Positions 38,512 to 49,873 are shown, counted from the stretch's first letter. The stretch: 64,000 nucleotides of DNA from Marinobacter bohaiensis (GCF_003258515.1 NZ_QGEH01000001.1:62001-126000); one strand, 5' to 3'. A program made the numbers and translations. The notes: generated by a model not told the origin, from the sequence alone.

Positions 38512-39852
38512 ATGACCCGTCTGGCCCTCCCGTTCGCGGTGGTCTGCGAACTCCTGTCGTTGCTCAGCGGGTGGCGCCCGCTCAGTCTGGTGTCCGGCGG
38601 CGCGTTCCTGGTGTATTTCCTGGTCCGGCTGCCACAGCTGGAAGGCTATGCCCGCTATTTGATGTCCGTGTCCGTGCTGACGCTGGCGGGCCTGGTGCTG
38701 GCGGGGCGCCTGACGGCGGCGCAGTTGGCCGATGCGGCCTCGGCGGCGGCCTTCTACGGCGCGTTTCTGGGCAGCCTGGGCACGATGCAGTGTCTGGTAA
38801 AGCGGTTCGAGGTGCTGCGGCGGGTTCACGATGTCCTGCTGCGGGGGCGCTCGCTGTGGCTCTACCCCAAGTACGTGGCCACCAGCTGTGGGGTGGCGTC
38901 GGTGCTCAATTTCGGTGTCATGAACCTGCTCTGCGGGGCGCTCTCCGACACCCTCGATCAACGCGGCATCAGCGGCGAGTCCCGTTTGCGCTGGCTGCGC
39001 AGCGTGTTGAGCAGCACCTTGCGCGGCTTTGCGCTGGTGCCCCTGGTGGCCCCCACCAGCGTGGCCGTGGCCATCATCACGCGGGAAGTACCGTCCCTGA
39101 GCTGGAGTCAGATGCTGCCCTACAGTGCGGCGGCCGCGGTGCTGTTCCTGCTGGTGGGCTGGGCGCTCGAATTCCGGCGTTTCCGTCGGGTCAGCGCCGA
39201 GCGCACAACCCTGGACGGCTGGCCGGCGGGCACCGGGCGCCTGCTGGCGCTGGTTGCGGTGGTGTTCGGGTTGATGGCAGCGCTGGTCTGGCTGACGCCG
39301 CTGAATGTGTCCCGGGCGGCGATGTTGTCGGTCCCGGCGGTGACCTTCGTCTATCTCTGGCGCAGCGATGGCGCCGTGTCCCGGGCCGCAACGGAATGGA
39401 GTGGCAGCATCGCCGGGCTCTATAACGAGATTGCGATCTTCGCGGCGTCGGCGGGACTCGGCGTGGCCCTGTCGGCCCAGGTGCCGCCGGAGCTGCTGTC
39501 CCAGTGGCTGGAGGGTCGTGCCAGCGATGTCATGCTGGTGGCCGCCGGTGTCCTGATCCTGCCGCTGTGCGCGTCGGTCGGCATTGCGCCGATCACGGTG
39601 CTGAGCTTCCTGTCCGGACTCTTGTCGCAGCTGGTGTTGACCGGACTTGACCCGCTGCTGGTGGCGGTGTCCCTGGTGGTCGGGTTCTCCCTGGCGATGA
39701 TGCTGTCGCCGTTCGGGCCTTCGGTGATGCTGCTGTCGCGGTTCGGCAAGCTGTCCCGGTGGGTGGTGGCTTTCGGCTGGAACGGCCTGTTCGCGCTGGT
39801 TTCGATACCGCTGATGCTGGCGCTGCTGTGGGGCTGTCAGTGGCTGCGTTAG
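38512..39852 (+). CDS. Multispanning membrane protein, putative transporter
   Basis: A 446-residue protein with roughly 11-12 hydrophobic helices and short loops. I do not recognise a diagnostic family motif. The pattern, with two related halves and helix-breaking segments such as ASVGIAPITVLSF and LSPFGPSVMLLSRFG late in the sequence, recalls ion-transporter-superfamily carriers such as DctM-, CitMHS- or TRAP-like permeases. It has no signal peptide beyond TM1. It shares a candidate IclR operator with a PcaF-like thiolase, so import or export of a carboxylic acid is a reasonable but unproven role. A terminator follows immediately. Confidence 0.7.
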   Translation: MTRLALPFAVVCELLSLLSGWRPLSLVSGGAFLVYFLVRLPQLEGYARYLMSVSVLTLAGLVLAGRLTAAQLADAASAAAFYGAFLGSLGTMQCLVKRFEVLRRVHDVLLRGRSLWLYPKYVATSCGVASVLNFGVMNLLCGALSDTLDQRGISGESRLRWLRSVLSSTLRGFALVPLVAPTSVAVAIITREVPSLSWSQMLPYSAAAAVLFLLVGWALEFRRFRRVSAERTTLDGWPAGTGRLLALVAVVFGLMAALVWLTPLNVSRAAMLSVPAVTFVYLWRSDGAVSRAATEWSGSIAGLYNEIAIFAASAGLGVALSAQVPPELLSQWLEGRASDVMLVAAGVLILPLCASVGIAPITVLSFLSGLLSQLVLTGLDPLLVAVSLVVGFSLAMMLSPFGPSVMLLSRFGKLSRWVVAFGWNGLFALVSIPLMLALLWGCQWLR

Positions 39853-40178
39853 GCCGCCGTGGGCGGCTTTTTCAATTTACTACATATTTCGCATGTTAAA
39901 ATATAGAGCCATGAACTAAGGTGCGGTCAAGGGTATTCCGGGCGTTGGCGAAATAGCCATGAGACAAAAAGAAAGTCTGTTTCAAGTTTGGCACATATTT
40001 TGATTGATCTCGGTGGTACTCGGTGCCGAGTCACCGTAAAATGAAGAAAATTTCAGCGAATGGAGCAAGTGGGTCACCGTAGCGACGCGGCGTTCAACGT
40101 CTGCAGAGCGGTTGGTCAGTGGAAGCGACCACACCGCCGAACGTCAGGGCATCGGCTGTGGGAAACACTAGGCAATCT
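39853..40178. other. Intergenic region before iclR-type gene
   Basis: Contains the transporter terminator, a TTTCGCA half-site near 39887, the perfect inverted repeat ACTCGG-TG-CCGAGT (40018-40031) and the direct repeat GTCACCGTA at 40030-40038 and 40073-40081. These may be autoregulatory elements. No gene was seen. Confidence 0.45.
39854..39872 (+). terminator. Intrinsic terminator after putative transporter
   Basis: GCCGCC-GT-GGGCGGC followed by TTTTT starts two bases after the stop codon. Confidence 0.8.
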
Positions 40179-41003
40179 ATGACAGCAAAACAGAAAATCG
40201 AATCCGATCTGGCCCTGGCCAGCGGGGAAGGGAAAACCGAAGCACCGGAAAAAGACCGCAAGTTCGTCGAGGCGCTGTCCCGTGGCCTGGACGTGCTGCG
40301 CGCCTTCAGCCAGGGCTCGGTGATTCTCGGCAACCAGGACATTGCCCGCATCACCAGCCTGCCCAAGCCGACCGTATCCCGGATGACCTACACCCTGACC
40401 AAGCTGGGTTACCTGAGCTACAACCCGGTGCTGGAGAAGTACCAGCTCAGCTCCGGCGTTCTGGCGCTGGGTTACGCCTACGTCTCCAACCTCAAGGTGC
40501 GTCAGCTGGCCAAGCCCTACATGGACGAGTTCGCCCGCCGCACCAACATGTCCGTGGGCCTGACCTGCCACGACCGCCTGCACATGATCTATGTGGAAAA
40601 CCGCATGCCGCCGGAAGCCACGCTGCTGCGCATGGAAATCGGCCTGCGCCTGCCCATGGCGACCACCTCCGCCGGTCGCGCCTACTGCGCTGCGATCAGC
40701 GAGAGCGGCCGCAAGATCCTGATGGACGGCATGGCCAAGAAATACGGCGACCAGTGGCCGGAGAAGAAGGAAGGCCTGGAGCGGGCCATGGAAGAATACC
40801 GCACGTCCGGTTTCTGTCTGTCCCTGGGCGAGTGGGACCGCAACATCAATTCTGCCGGCGTGCCGGTGCACCTGGAAGACGGAACCACCATGGTTCTGAC
40901 CTGCGCCGCGCCGTCCTACCTGATCTCCGGCGAGAAACTGCGCGAGTCCATCGCCCACCAGCTGGCGATGCTGGCCAGTGACATCGAGGCGCTTGGCGTC
41001 TAA
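40179..41003 (+). CDS. IclR-family transcriptional regulator
   Basis: A 274-residue regulator. An N-terminal winged helix (about 30-90) contains EALSRGLDVLRAFSQG and ITSLPKPTVSRMTYTLTKLGYL. The C-terminal effector domain (about 100-270) has the family stretch LRLPMATTSAGRAY. IclR proteins of this subgroup sense aromatic or dicarboxylic acids and often activate uptake and beta-ketoadipate-type genes. Five copies of a TTTCGCTATGCGGAA-like palindrome in the window lie upstream of transporter, porin, dehydrogenase and thiolase genes; this protein is their best local candidate. The ATG at 40179 fits family length; an upstream ATG at 40119 is possible. The ribosome binding site is weak. Confidence 0.9.
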   Translation: MTAKQKIESDLALASGEGKTEAPEKDRKFVEALSRGLDVLRAFSQGSVILGNQDIARITSLPKPTVSRMTYTLTKLGYLSYNPVLEKYQLSSGVLALGYAYVSNLKVRQLAKPYMDEFARRTNMSVGLTCHDRLHMIYVENRMPPEATLLRMEIGLRLPMATTSAGRAYCAAISESGRKILMDGMAKKYGDQWPEKKEGLERAMEEYRTSGFCLSLGEWDRNINSAGVPVHLEDGTTMVLTCAAPSYLISGEKLRESIAHQLAMLASDIEALGV

Positions 41004-41321
41004 ATCCGCTTCGTCGTCGAGCCAACGAAAACCGCAGGTTCCGGCCTGCGGTTTTTTTGTGTCTGACAATTCCTCGAATTGTGGCCCGGTCAAGCCCCGG
41101 GCCGGCCTGCGGACGGCTCGGAAGCGGGCGTTTCCGCGACACCGATTCTGCCGACGCCTCGTCTACGCTTCTCCAAACCGGTTTTCCTGATCCGTCATTC
41201 GACGCTGTGTCTCAATTTGCGGTTGAAACAGACGCCCAAAATGGTTTAAAACGTTTTTAGATTTCGCTTAATAAAACTGCATTCCATATAAAAGCGTTTA
41301 GACAAGTATAAGGAGAACGCT
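41004..41321. other. Intergenic region between iclR-type and fadB-like genes
   Basis: Holds the IclR gene terminator and then an AT-rich promoter zone with AAAACGTTTT near 41249, TTTCGCTTA at 41262 (a half-match to the IclR-type site) and TATAAA near 41288. AAGGAG precedes the next ATG. No gene was seen. Confidence 0.45.
41028..41058 (+). terminator. Intrinsic terminator after the IclR gene
   Basis: AAAACCGCAGG and CCTGCGGTTTT form a perfect 11-bp stem followed by further T residues. Confidence 0.9.
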
Positions 41322-43415
<2,094 letters not shown>

Positions 43416-43427
43416 TCCGCGCCGATC

Positions 43428-43503
43428 ACGAAACGCGCGGTTCCTTGTGCGGCGGTCGTCCTGCGGGGCGGCCGTCGGGTTCTCCGGCCGGCCGTGCGTT
43501 TCG
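43428..43503. repeat. Imperfect long palindrome between fadB-like and thiolase genes
   Basis: CGAAACGCGCGG near the left end and CCGTGCGTTTCG near the right are inverted with one mismatch, with GC-rich inner stems (GGGGCGGCCG, CCGGCCGGCC). In the mRNA this would form a large hairpin between two cotranscribed genes and may affect their relative expression. Confidence 0.4.
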
Positions 43504-43576
43504 CCCTAAGCCACGCTGTTTGCTTGCGCGAACAGCGTCGAGATAACAACCACAACACGCTTCCCAGGAGGCTCTC

Positions 43577-44761
43577 ATGTCAGATGCCGTCATCGTTTCC
43601 ACCGCCCGCACCGGTCTGGGTAAATCCTACCGGGGCGCCCTGAACAACACTCACAGCGTCGACCTGGCCGGTCACGTGATCCGGCACGCCGTGCAACGTG
43701 CCGGTATCGAATCGGATCTGGTCGAGGACGTGATCCTCGGCGCCACCTTCCACGAAGGGGCCCAGGGCAAGAACATGGCCCGTCTGGCCGCCGTGCGCGC
43801 CGGTCTGCCGGTGACCACCGCCGGCCTGTCCATCAACCGCTTCTGCAGCTCCGGCCTGCAGTCCATCGCGCTGGCTTCCCAGCGGGTGCTGTCGGAAAAG
43901 GTGCCGGCCATGGTTGCCGGCGGCGTCGAATCCATCAGCCTGGTGCAGAACGACAAGATCAACCAGTTCCGCGCCAGCAATGAATGGCTGATGCAGAACA
44001 AGCCGGAACTCTACCTGTCGATGATCGAAACGGCCGACATCGTCGCCAAGCGTTACGGTATCAGCCGCGAGGCCCAGGACGAGTACGCCCTGGTCAGCCA
44101 GCAGCGCACCGCCGCGGCGCAGGAAGCCGGCTACTTTGACGACGAGATCGTGCCTTACGACGCCACCATGCTGGTGAAGGACAAGGAAACCGGTGAAGTC
44201 AGCGAAAAGCAGGTCACGCTCACCAAAGACGAGTGCAACCGTCCGAATACCACGCTGGAAGGCCTGGCGGGCCTGAACCCGGTGCGAGGCGACGATCAGT
44301 TCGTCACCGCCGGCAACGCCAGCCAGTTGTCCGACGGCGCCTCCGCCTGTCTGGTCATGGACGGCACCTACGCCGAGAAGCACAACATCGAGCCGATGGG
44401 TATCTTCCGTGGCTTTGCGGTCGCCGGCTGCGAGCCGGACGAAATGGGCATTGGCCCGGTCTACGCCATTCCACGTCTGCTTGAACGCACCGGCCTGACC
44501 ATGGACGACATCGACCTGTGGGAGCTGAACGAGGCGTTTGCCTCGCAGGTGGTCTACTGCCGCGATCGGCTGGGTATTCCCATGGAGAAGCTGAACGTCA
44601 ACGGCGGCTCCATCTCCATCGGGCACCCCTACGGTGTCACCGGCTCCCGCCTGACCGGCCATGCGCTGATCGAAGGCAAGCGCCGCGGCGCCAAGTACGT
44701 GGTGGTCACCATGTGCATCGGCGGCGGTCAGGGGGCGGCCGGGTTGTTTGAGGTGGTTTAA
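43577..44761 (+). CDS. Acetyl-CoA acyltransferase (thiolase)
   Basis: A 394-residue degradative thiolase. The nucleophilic Cys lies in [13 protein letters not shown], the active His in [18 protein letters not shown] and the second Cys in CIGGGQGA. It completes beta-oxidation by releasing acetyl-CoA. AGGAGG precedes the ATG. It lies between the bifunctional enzyme and a large acyl-CoA dehydrogenase on the plus strand, forming a near-complete fatty-acid-type beta-oxidation unit distinct from the PcaF-like thiolase at 37-38 kb. Confidence 0.93.
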   Translation: MSDAVIVSTARTGLGKSYRGALNNTHSVDLAGHVIRHAVQRAGIESDLVEDVILGATFHEGAQGKNMARLAAVRAGLPVTTAGLSINRFCSSGLQSIALASQRVLSEKVPAMVAGGVESISLVQNDKINQFRASNEWLMQNKPELYLSMIETADIVAKRYGISREAQDEYALVSQQRTAAAQEAGYFDDEIVPYDATMLVKDKETGEVSEKQVTLTKDECNRPNTTLEGLAGLNPVRGDDQFVTAGNASQLSDGASACLVMDGTYAEKHNIEPMGIFRGFAVAGCEPDEMGIGPVYAIPRLLERTGLTMDDIDLWELNEAFASQVVYCRDRLGIPMEKLNVNGGSISIGHPYGVTGSRLTGHALIEGKRRGAKYVVVTMCIGGGQGAAGLFEVV

Positions 44762-44781
44762 GACCTCGGTGCTAGCCGCCG

Positions 44782-44889
44782 CCCCCTCTCCCCAACCCTC
44801 TCCCTCCAGGGGAGAGGGAGCGTGAACCTCGAGTTGGCGCCATGAGCTCCCCTCGCCCCTTGAGGGAGAGGGGCTGGGGGAGAGGGGGA
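44782..44889. repeat. CCCTCTCC/GGGAGAGG palindromic intergenic element
   Basis: CCCCCTCTCCCCAACCCTCT at the left and GAGGGAGAGGGGCTGGGGG near the right form a 108-bp inverted repeat with a further inner CCCTCTCCCTC/GGGGAGAGGGAG hairpin. Pyrimidine/purine palindromes of this type are widespread between proteobacterial genes. It lies between thiolase and dehydrogenase genes and would fold strongly in their mRNA. Confidence 0.75.
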
Positions 44890-44920
44890 GCAGACAACTC
44901 CAAACCCGCAGCATCACCAC

Positions 44921-44932
44921 AAAAACAACAGG
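44921..44932 (+). promoter_or_regulatory. CA-rich leader motif before the large acyl-CoA dehydrogenase
   Basis: AAAAACAACAGG overlaps the presumed AGG ribosome binding site nine bases before the ATG at 44941. Confidence 0.4.
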
Positions 44933-44940
44933 TCAACGCC

Positions 44941-46743
44941 ATGCACCAGCACATCATCAACCCCCACGATCTCGCCTTCCAGCTGTTCGAACTGCACCAG
45001 ACGGAAGACGTGCTCCAGTACGAGCGCTACGCCGACCACAGCCGCGATACCCTGGAAGCGGCGCTGGATCTGGCGCTGAAGGTGGCCGCCGAGGAATTCG
45101 CACCCCACGCGCGGCTGGTCGATGAGGAAGAACCGACCTTTGAGAACGGGCGGGTCGAGATGCGCCCGGAAGTGAAGCAGGCGCTGGATGTGTTGCGCGA
45201 GACCGGACTGATGGCCGCCGGCCAGGACTACGAGCTGGGCGGCATGCAACTGCCGGCGGCGGTGGCGCAGATGTGCGTCGGCCTGCTCAAGGGCGCCAAT
45301 GTGGGCACCCAGGGCTACGCCGGCCTGACCATCGCCGCCGCCAACCTGATCCTGGCCCACGGCAGCGAGGAGCAGAAGGAGCGCTACGCCCGACCCATGC
45401 TGGCGGGCCGCTTCTTCGGCACCATGTGCCTGACCGAACCCCACGCCGGTTCGTCGCTGGGTGACCTGAAGACCCGCGCGGAGCCGGCCGGTGACGGCAG
45501 CTATCGCCTCAGGGGCAACAAGATCTTTATCTCCGCCGGCGACCACGAGCTGAGCGACAACATCGTGCACATGGTGCTGGGCCGGCTGCCGGATGCGCCG
45601 GCCGGGGTGAAGGGCATCTCCCTGTTCCTGGTGCCCAAGATCCTGGTCAACGACGACGGCAGCCTGGGTGAGCGCAACGACGTGGCGCTGGCGGGACTGA
45701 TCCACAAGATGGGCTATCGCGGGACCACCTCCACCATGCTCAACTTCGGTGAGAAAGACGGTGCCGTGGGTTATCTGGTGGGCGAGCCGCACAAGGGTCT
45801 GGCCGCCATGTTCCACATGATGAACGAGGCGCGCATTGGTGTGGGTCTGGGTGCCGTGATGCTGGGCTACACTGGCTACCTGCACGCCCTGGACTACGCC
45901 CGTGACCGCAAACAGGGGCGCCCCATGGGCGAGAAGGACCCGAACACCGGCCAGGTGGCACTGACCCGTCACGCGGACATCCGCCGCATGCTGCTGACCC
46001 AGAAGGCCTATGTGGAAGGCGGTCTGGCCCTGTGCCTGGAAGGCGCGCGGCTGGTGGACGAGAAGAAGTTTGCCGCCGGGGACGGCGCGCGGGCGGAGGC
46101 CGCCGGCCTGCTCGATCTGCTGACACCACTGATCAAGTCCTGGCCGTCCCAGTATTGCCTGGAGGCCAACAGTCTGGCGATCCAGGTCCACGGCGGCTAT
46201 GGCTACACCCGGGAATACCCGGTGGAGCAGTTTTTCCGCGATAACCGCCTGAACCCGATTCACGAAGGCACCCACGGCATCCAGGGCATGGATCTGCTGG
46301 GGCGCAAGGTGATGCAGGCCGATGGGCAGCACTACCGTGCGCTGCTCAAACGGGTCGAACGTACGATCACCGAGGCGCGGGAAGTGCCCGCGCTGGCGGA
46401 CAATGCCACACGGCTGGAAGCGGCGGTCGCGCAGCTGGTGCAGGCGACGGATGCCATCAACGTCGTGCGCGCTGACGGTGCCACCGAACGTGCCCTGGCC
46501 AACGCGTCGCTGTACCTGGAGGCCTTCGGCCATGTGGTTGTTGGCTGGCTCTGGCTGCGCCAGGCCCAGGCGGCGCTTGGTGGCATCGAGAACGGCGGTC
46601 CGCAGCCGGAAGTCTTCTACCGGGGCAAGCTGCGCGCCTGCGACTACTTTGCCCGCTACGAATTGCCGAAAGTGGCGGCCCTGGCCGGCCTGCTGGCGGA
46701 AGTGGATACGACCGCCCTGGACATGAACGACGCCGAATTCTGA
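44941..46743 (+). CDS. Large acyl-CoA dehydrogenase (about 600 residues)
   Basis: A 600-residue dehydrogenase of the long form with an extra C-terminal domain. The flavin loop reads TEPHAGSSLGDLKTRA, followed by GNKIFISAGDHEL. The catalytic-base region reads QVHGGYGYTREYPVEQFFRDNRLNPIHEGTHGIQ (two adjacent stretches), with Glu in HEGTHGI. Long-form members include DmdC-like and AidB-neighbour types and oxidise various acyl-CoAs. The start MHQHIINPHD at 44941 is supported by position after the palindrome; an upstream in-frame ATG at 44842 lies inside the repeat and is unlikely. It supplies step one for the adjacent bifunctional enzyme and thiolase. Confidence 0.92.
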   Translation: MHQHIINPHDLAFQLFELHQTEDVLQYERYADHSRDTLEAALDLALKVAAEEFAPHARLVDEEEPTFENGRVEMRPEVKQALDVLRETGLMAAGQDYELGGMQLPAAVAQMCVGLLKGANVGTQGYAGLTIAAANLILAHGSEEQKERYARPMLAGRFFGTMCLTEPHAGSSLGDLKTRAEPAGDGSYRLRGNKIFISAGDHELSDNIVHMVLGRLPDAPAGVKGISLFLVPKILVNDDGSLGERNDVALAGLIHKMGYRGTTSTMLNFGEKDGAVGYLVGEPHKGLAAMFHMMNEARIGVGLGAVMLGYTGYLHALDYARDRKQGRPMGEKDPNTGQVALTRHADIRRMLLTQKAYVEGGLALCLEGARLVDEKKFAAGDGARAEAAGLLDLLTPLIKSWPSQYCLEANSLAIQVHGGYGYTREYPVEQFFRDNRLNPIHEGTHGIQGMDLLGRKVMQADGQHYRALLKRVERTITEAREVPALADNATRLEAAVAQLVQATDAINVVRADGATERALANASLYLEAFGHVVVGWLWLRQAQAALGGIENGGPQPEVFYRGKLRACDYFARYELPKVAALAGLLAEVDTTALDMNDAEF

Positions 46744-46841
46744 TTCGGCGCGCTGCGCACTGACGGTCAGCAGCGCTGGCATTCAACAAAGGTTCGCACA
46801 ACCAGGACTCGCACAACCAAAAACAAAGGGAGAACGGACGA

Positions 46842-47948
46842 ATGACGCGTGAAGCCAAAGCCGTGGTGTGCCGGGAGTGGGGGCAGCCCATTACCGTGGA
46901 AACCATCCAGGTTGCGCCGCCCAAGCGCAACGAAATCACCATCAAGGTCGCGGCCTGTGGCGTCTGCCACAGCGACCTGTCCGCGACCACGGGCAAGATC
47001 CAGTATCCGCCGCCCCTGGTGCTGGGGCACGAAGCCGCCGGTGTGGTGGTTGACGTGGGGGAGGGTGTAACGAGCTTCCAGGAAGGTGACCACGTGGTCA
47101 GCTCCTTCATCTCCATGTGTGGCAAGTGCCGCCAGTGCGTGCGCGGTCGTCCGGTGCTGTGCGAGAACGCGCGCAAGGCCATGTTCACCCTGCCGGACGG
47201 CAGCGTGCGCACCACCGATGCCGACGGCAACGACCTCAACGTGTTCGGCGCCTGCGGCGTAATGGCGGAGTACGCCACCCTGCATGTGGATAACGCGGTC
47301 AAGGTCGAGCAGGGCGTGCCCCTGCAGAACGCCGCGCTGGTGAGCTGCGCGGTGATGACCGGAGTGGGCGCCGTGTTCAACACCGCGCAACTGGAGCCGG
47401 GCTCGCGGGCCGCGGTGTTCGGTATCGGCGGCGTCGGCCTCAACACCATTCAGGGCTGCGCCACCGCCGGTGCGGAGATGATCGTGGCGGTGGACACCAA
47501 CGACCGCAAACTGGAAATGGCCAAAGAATTCGGCGCCACCCACACGGTGAACATCAACGAGGTGGACGACGCCGCCAAGGCGGTGAAGAAACTGACCGGG
47601 GGCGTGGACTACGCCTTCGAGTGCGTCGGCGCCGGTGCGGTGGCCGCCCAGGCCTATAAATGCCTGGGGCGCGGCGGCACCGCGGTGGTCGTCGGCGTCG
47701 CCGATCCCAAGGACAAGACCGAAATCGGGACGCTGTCGCTGCCGGCGGACGAGCGCACGCTCAAGGGCAGCTGGCTGGGTTCGGCCCGGCCGCAGCACGA
47801 TTTCCCCCGCATCCTGGGCCTGTACAAGGCCGGCAAACTCAAGCTGGACGAACTGATCACCCAGACCTATTCCATCGACCAGGCGCCCCAGGCGTTCGAT
47901 GATATGGTGGCTGGCAAGAACGCACGCGGCGTGATCGTGTTCGACTGA
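46842..47948 (+). CDS. Zinc-dependent alcohol dehydrogenase
   Basis: A 368-residue MDR alcohol dehydrogenase. Catalytic zinc ligands are in AACGVCHSDLSA and GHEAAGVV. The structural zinc site is complete (MCGKCRQC plus LC seven residues on). The NAD loop is FGIGGVGLNTIQGC followed by an acidic VDTND, favouring NAD. AAAGGGAG precedes the ATG. It is followed after 10 bp by an aldehyde dehydrogenase, giving a two-step alcohol-to-acid module that feeds the beta-oxidation genes upstream. Confidence 0.92.
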   Translation: MTREAKAVVCREWGQPITVETIQVAPPKRNEITIKVAACGVCHSDLSATTGKIQYPPPLVLGHEAAGVVVDVGEGVTSFQEGDHVVSSFISMCGKCRQCVRGRPVLCENARKAMFTLPDGSVRTTDADGNDLNVFGACGVMAEYATLHVDNAVKVEQGVPLQNAALVSCAVMTGVGAVFNTAQLEPGSRAAVFGIGGVGLNTIQGCATAGAEMIVAVDTNDRKLEMAKEFGATHTVNINEVDDAAKAVKKLTGGVDYAFECVGAGAVAAQAYKCLGRGGTAVVVGVADPKDKTEIGTLSLPADERTLKGSWLGSARPQHDFPRILGLYKAGKLKLDELITQTYSIDQAPQAFDDMVAGKNARGVIVFD

Positions 47949-47958
47949 GGAGCGAATC

Positions 47959-49374
47959 ATGAAGAACCTGAACAAGCTGTACATCAATGGCCAGTGGGAA
48001 GACTGGAGCGGCGACACCCTGGACGTCCACGAAGCGGCCACCGGCGAGGTGATGGCGCAGGTGCCTGCTGCCGGTCGCGAGGAAATGGAGCGGGCGATCA
48101 GCGCCGCCCACGCGGCCTTCGACAGCTGGTCGGAATCTTCGCTGGAGCAGCGCACCCGTGTGCTGGAGCAGCTACTGGACGGCCTCAAGGCCCGCGCCGA
48201 CGAGATCGCCGAAACCGTGAGCCGGGAAGTGGGCATGCCGCTCAAGCTGGCGGGGCAGATCCAGGCGGGGATGCCGATCCTGACCACCAAGTCCTACCTC
48301 AAGCTGCTGCCGGAATTCACCTTCAGCGAGCAGGTGGGCAACTCCGAGGTGCAGTACGCGCCGGTGGGCGTGGTGGGCTGCATCACGCCCTGGAACTACC
48401 CGCTGCATCAGGTGATGCTGAAGATCGTACCGGCCATCGCGGCGGGCTGCACCGTGGTGCTCAAGCCCAGCGAAATCGCCCCGGGCACGGCCTTCATCCT
48501 GTCGGAAATTCTGGACCAGACCGACCTGCCCAAAGGCGTGTTCAACATGGTCTGCGGCCTGGGCCAGACCGCCGGCGATACGCTGATCAAACACCCGCAG
48601 GTGAACATGGTGTCCTTCACCGGCTCCACCCGCACCGGTCACCTGATCGCCCACGCGGCGGCCGACGACTTCAAGCGTTACGCCCTGGAGATGGGCGGCA
48701 AGTCCGCGTCGGTGATCCTGCCGGACGCCGATCTCACGGCGGCGGTGAAAGGCACCGTGAACAACTGCCTGCTCAATTCCGGTCAGACCTGCACCGCGCT
48801 GACCCGCATGCTGGTGCCGGCCAGCCGGCACGACGAAGCCTGCGAACTGGCGGCAGCCGCCGTGGCGAAGATGACGCCGGGCAACCCGCTGGAAGACACC
48901 ACCCGGCTTGGCCCGCTGGCCTCGGCCGAGCAGCGGGACAAGGTTTTCGACTACATCCGGCTGGGCCAGGAAGAAGGCGCGACGCTGGTGGCCGGCGGTG
49001 CCGGTGCGCCGGAAGGGCTGGATCAGGGCTATTTCGCGAGGGCCACCGTTTTCGGCAACGTGAAGCCGGACAGCCGTCTGGCGCAGGAAGAGATCTTCGG
49101 TCCCGTGCTGTGCGTGATTCCCTACGAGGACGAATCTGAGGCGATCCGGATCGCCAACGGCACGGCCTATGGCCTGTCCGGCGCGGTCTGGTCCGGCGAC
49201 GCCGATAAGGCGAAAAAGATCGCCGGCAAGCTGCGCACCGGCCAGGTCTTCGTCAACGGCGGCGCATTCAACCCGCAGGCGCCGTTCGGTGGTTTCGGCC
49301 ATTCCGGCGTGGGCCGCGAGTTCGGCAAGTGGGGCCTGGAGGAGTTCCTGGAAGTGCGTTCTCTGCAGCTGTGA
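47959..49374 (+). CDS. NAD(P)-dependent aldehyde dehydrogenase
   Basis: A 471-residue ALDH. The general-base Glu is in LEMGGKSASVIL, the nucleophilic Cys in NSGQTCTALTRM and the oxyanion Asn in ITPWNYPLHQ. It oxidises an aldehyde to the acid, most likely the product of the alcohol dehydrogenase encoded 10 bp upstream. GAGGAGCG precedes the ATG. Chain length preference is unknown; an alkanol or diol route is plausible in a hydrocarbon-type degrader. Confidence 0.93.
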   Translation: MKNLNKLYINGQWEDWSGDTLDVHEAATGEVMAQVPAAGREEMERAISAAHAAFDSWSESSLEQRTRVLEQLLDGLKARADEIAETVSREVGMPLKLAGQIQAGMPILTTKSYLKLLPEFTFSEQVGNSEVQYAPVGVVGCITPWNYPLHQVMLKIVPAIAAGCTVVLKPSEIAPGTAFILSEILDQTDLPKGVFNMVCGLGQTAGDTLIKHPQVNMVSFTGSTRTGHLIAHAAADDFKRYALEMGGKSASVILPDADLTAAVKGTVNNCLLNSGQTCTALTRMLVPASRHDEACELAAAAVAKMTPGNPLEDTTRLGPLASAEQRDKVFDYIRLGQEEGATLVAGGAGAPEGLDQGYFARATVFGNVKPDSRLAQEEIFGPVLCVIPYEDESEAIRIANGTAYGLSGAVWSGDADKAKKIAGKLRTGQVFVNGGAFNPQAPFGGFGHSGVGREFGKWGLEEFLEVRSLQL

Positions 49375-49407
49375 TTGGTGGTTTAATAGGCGGCTAATCA
49401 ATGGCTG

Positions 49408-49430
49408 AACAAGAAGAGGACAAACAACAA
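49408..49430 (+). promoter_or_regulatory. CA-rich leader motif before hotdog thioesterase
   Basis: AACAAGAAGAGG (49408-49419) runs into ACAAACAACAA, which abuts the ATG at 49430. Two CA motifs thus flank the ribosome binding site. Confidence 0.45.
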
Positions 49431-49861
49431 TGAGCAGTATCTGGACGCGTACGCCAACGATCGAAGCCATGACCGAAGGATCGCTCGGCACGGCTGTGGA
49501 GAGTCTGGGCATCGAGTATCTGGAAGTCGGCGACGATTTTGTGCGGGCGCGGATGCCGGTGGACGAGCGCACCCGGCAGCCGTTTGGCATCCTTCATGGC
49601 GGCGCGTCCGTGGTCCTCGCCGAAACCCTGGGCAGCATGGCGGCGAACTACTGCCTGCGCAAACCGGACCAGGTGGCCGTGGGCTTGGAAGTCAACGCCA
49701 ACCACGTGCGCTCGGTCAGCTCCGGGTGGGTGATCGGCACGGCCCGGCCGCTGCACATCGGCGGCTCCACCCAGGTGTGGGAAATCCGCATCGAGAACGA
49801 GGACGGTAAGCTCACCTGTACGTCCCGCCTGACCATGGCCGTGATCAAGCGCCCGCAGTAA
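49430..49861 (+). CDS. Hotdog thioesterase, YdiI/DHNA-CoA type
   Basis: A 143-residue single hotdog domain. FGILHGGASVVLAETLGS has the HGG turn and Glu catalytic residue of the MenI/YdiI (AB-clade) thioesterases. It hydrolyses an acyl- or aromatic-CoA thioester. The GAAGAGG ribosome site precedes the ATG, and the gene closes the plus-strand run from the fadB-like gene. Twelve bases separate it from the convergent TetR gene. Confidence 0.88.
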   Translation: MSSIWTRTPTIEAMTEGSLGTAVESLGIEYLEVGDDFVRARMPVDERTRQPFGILHGGASVVLAETLGSMAANYCLRKPDQVAVGLEVNANHVRSVSSGWVIGTARPLHIGGSTQVWEIRIENEDGKLTCTSRLTMAVIKRPQ

Positions 49862-49873
49862 CCACACGGGACA

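Noticed and set aside
39988-40006. TGGCACATATTTTGAT as a second sigma-54 promoter
   Set aside because: The required GC of the -12 element is absent (GA instead), so I treat it as chance.
44842-44940. Upstream N-terminal extension of the large acyl-CoA dehydrogenase
   Set aside because: These codons translate the palindromic repeat; the ATG at 44941 gives the normal family start.
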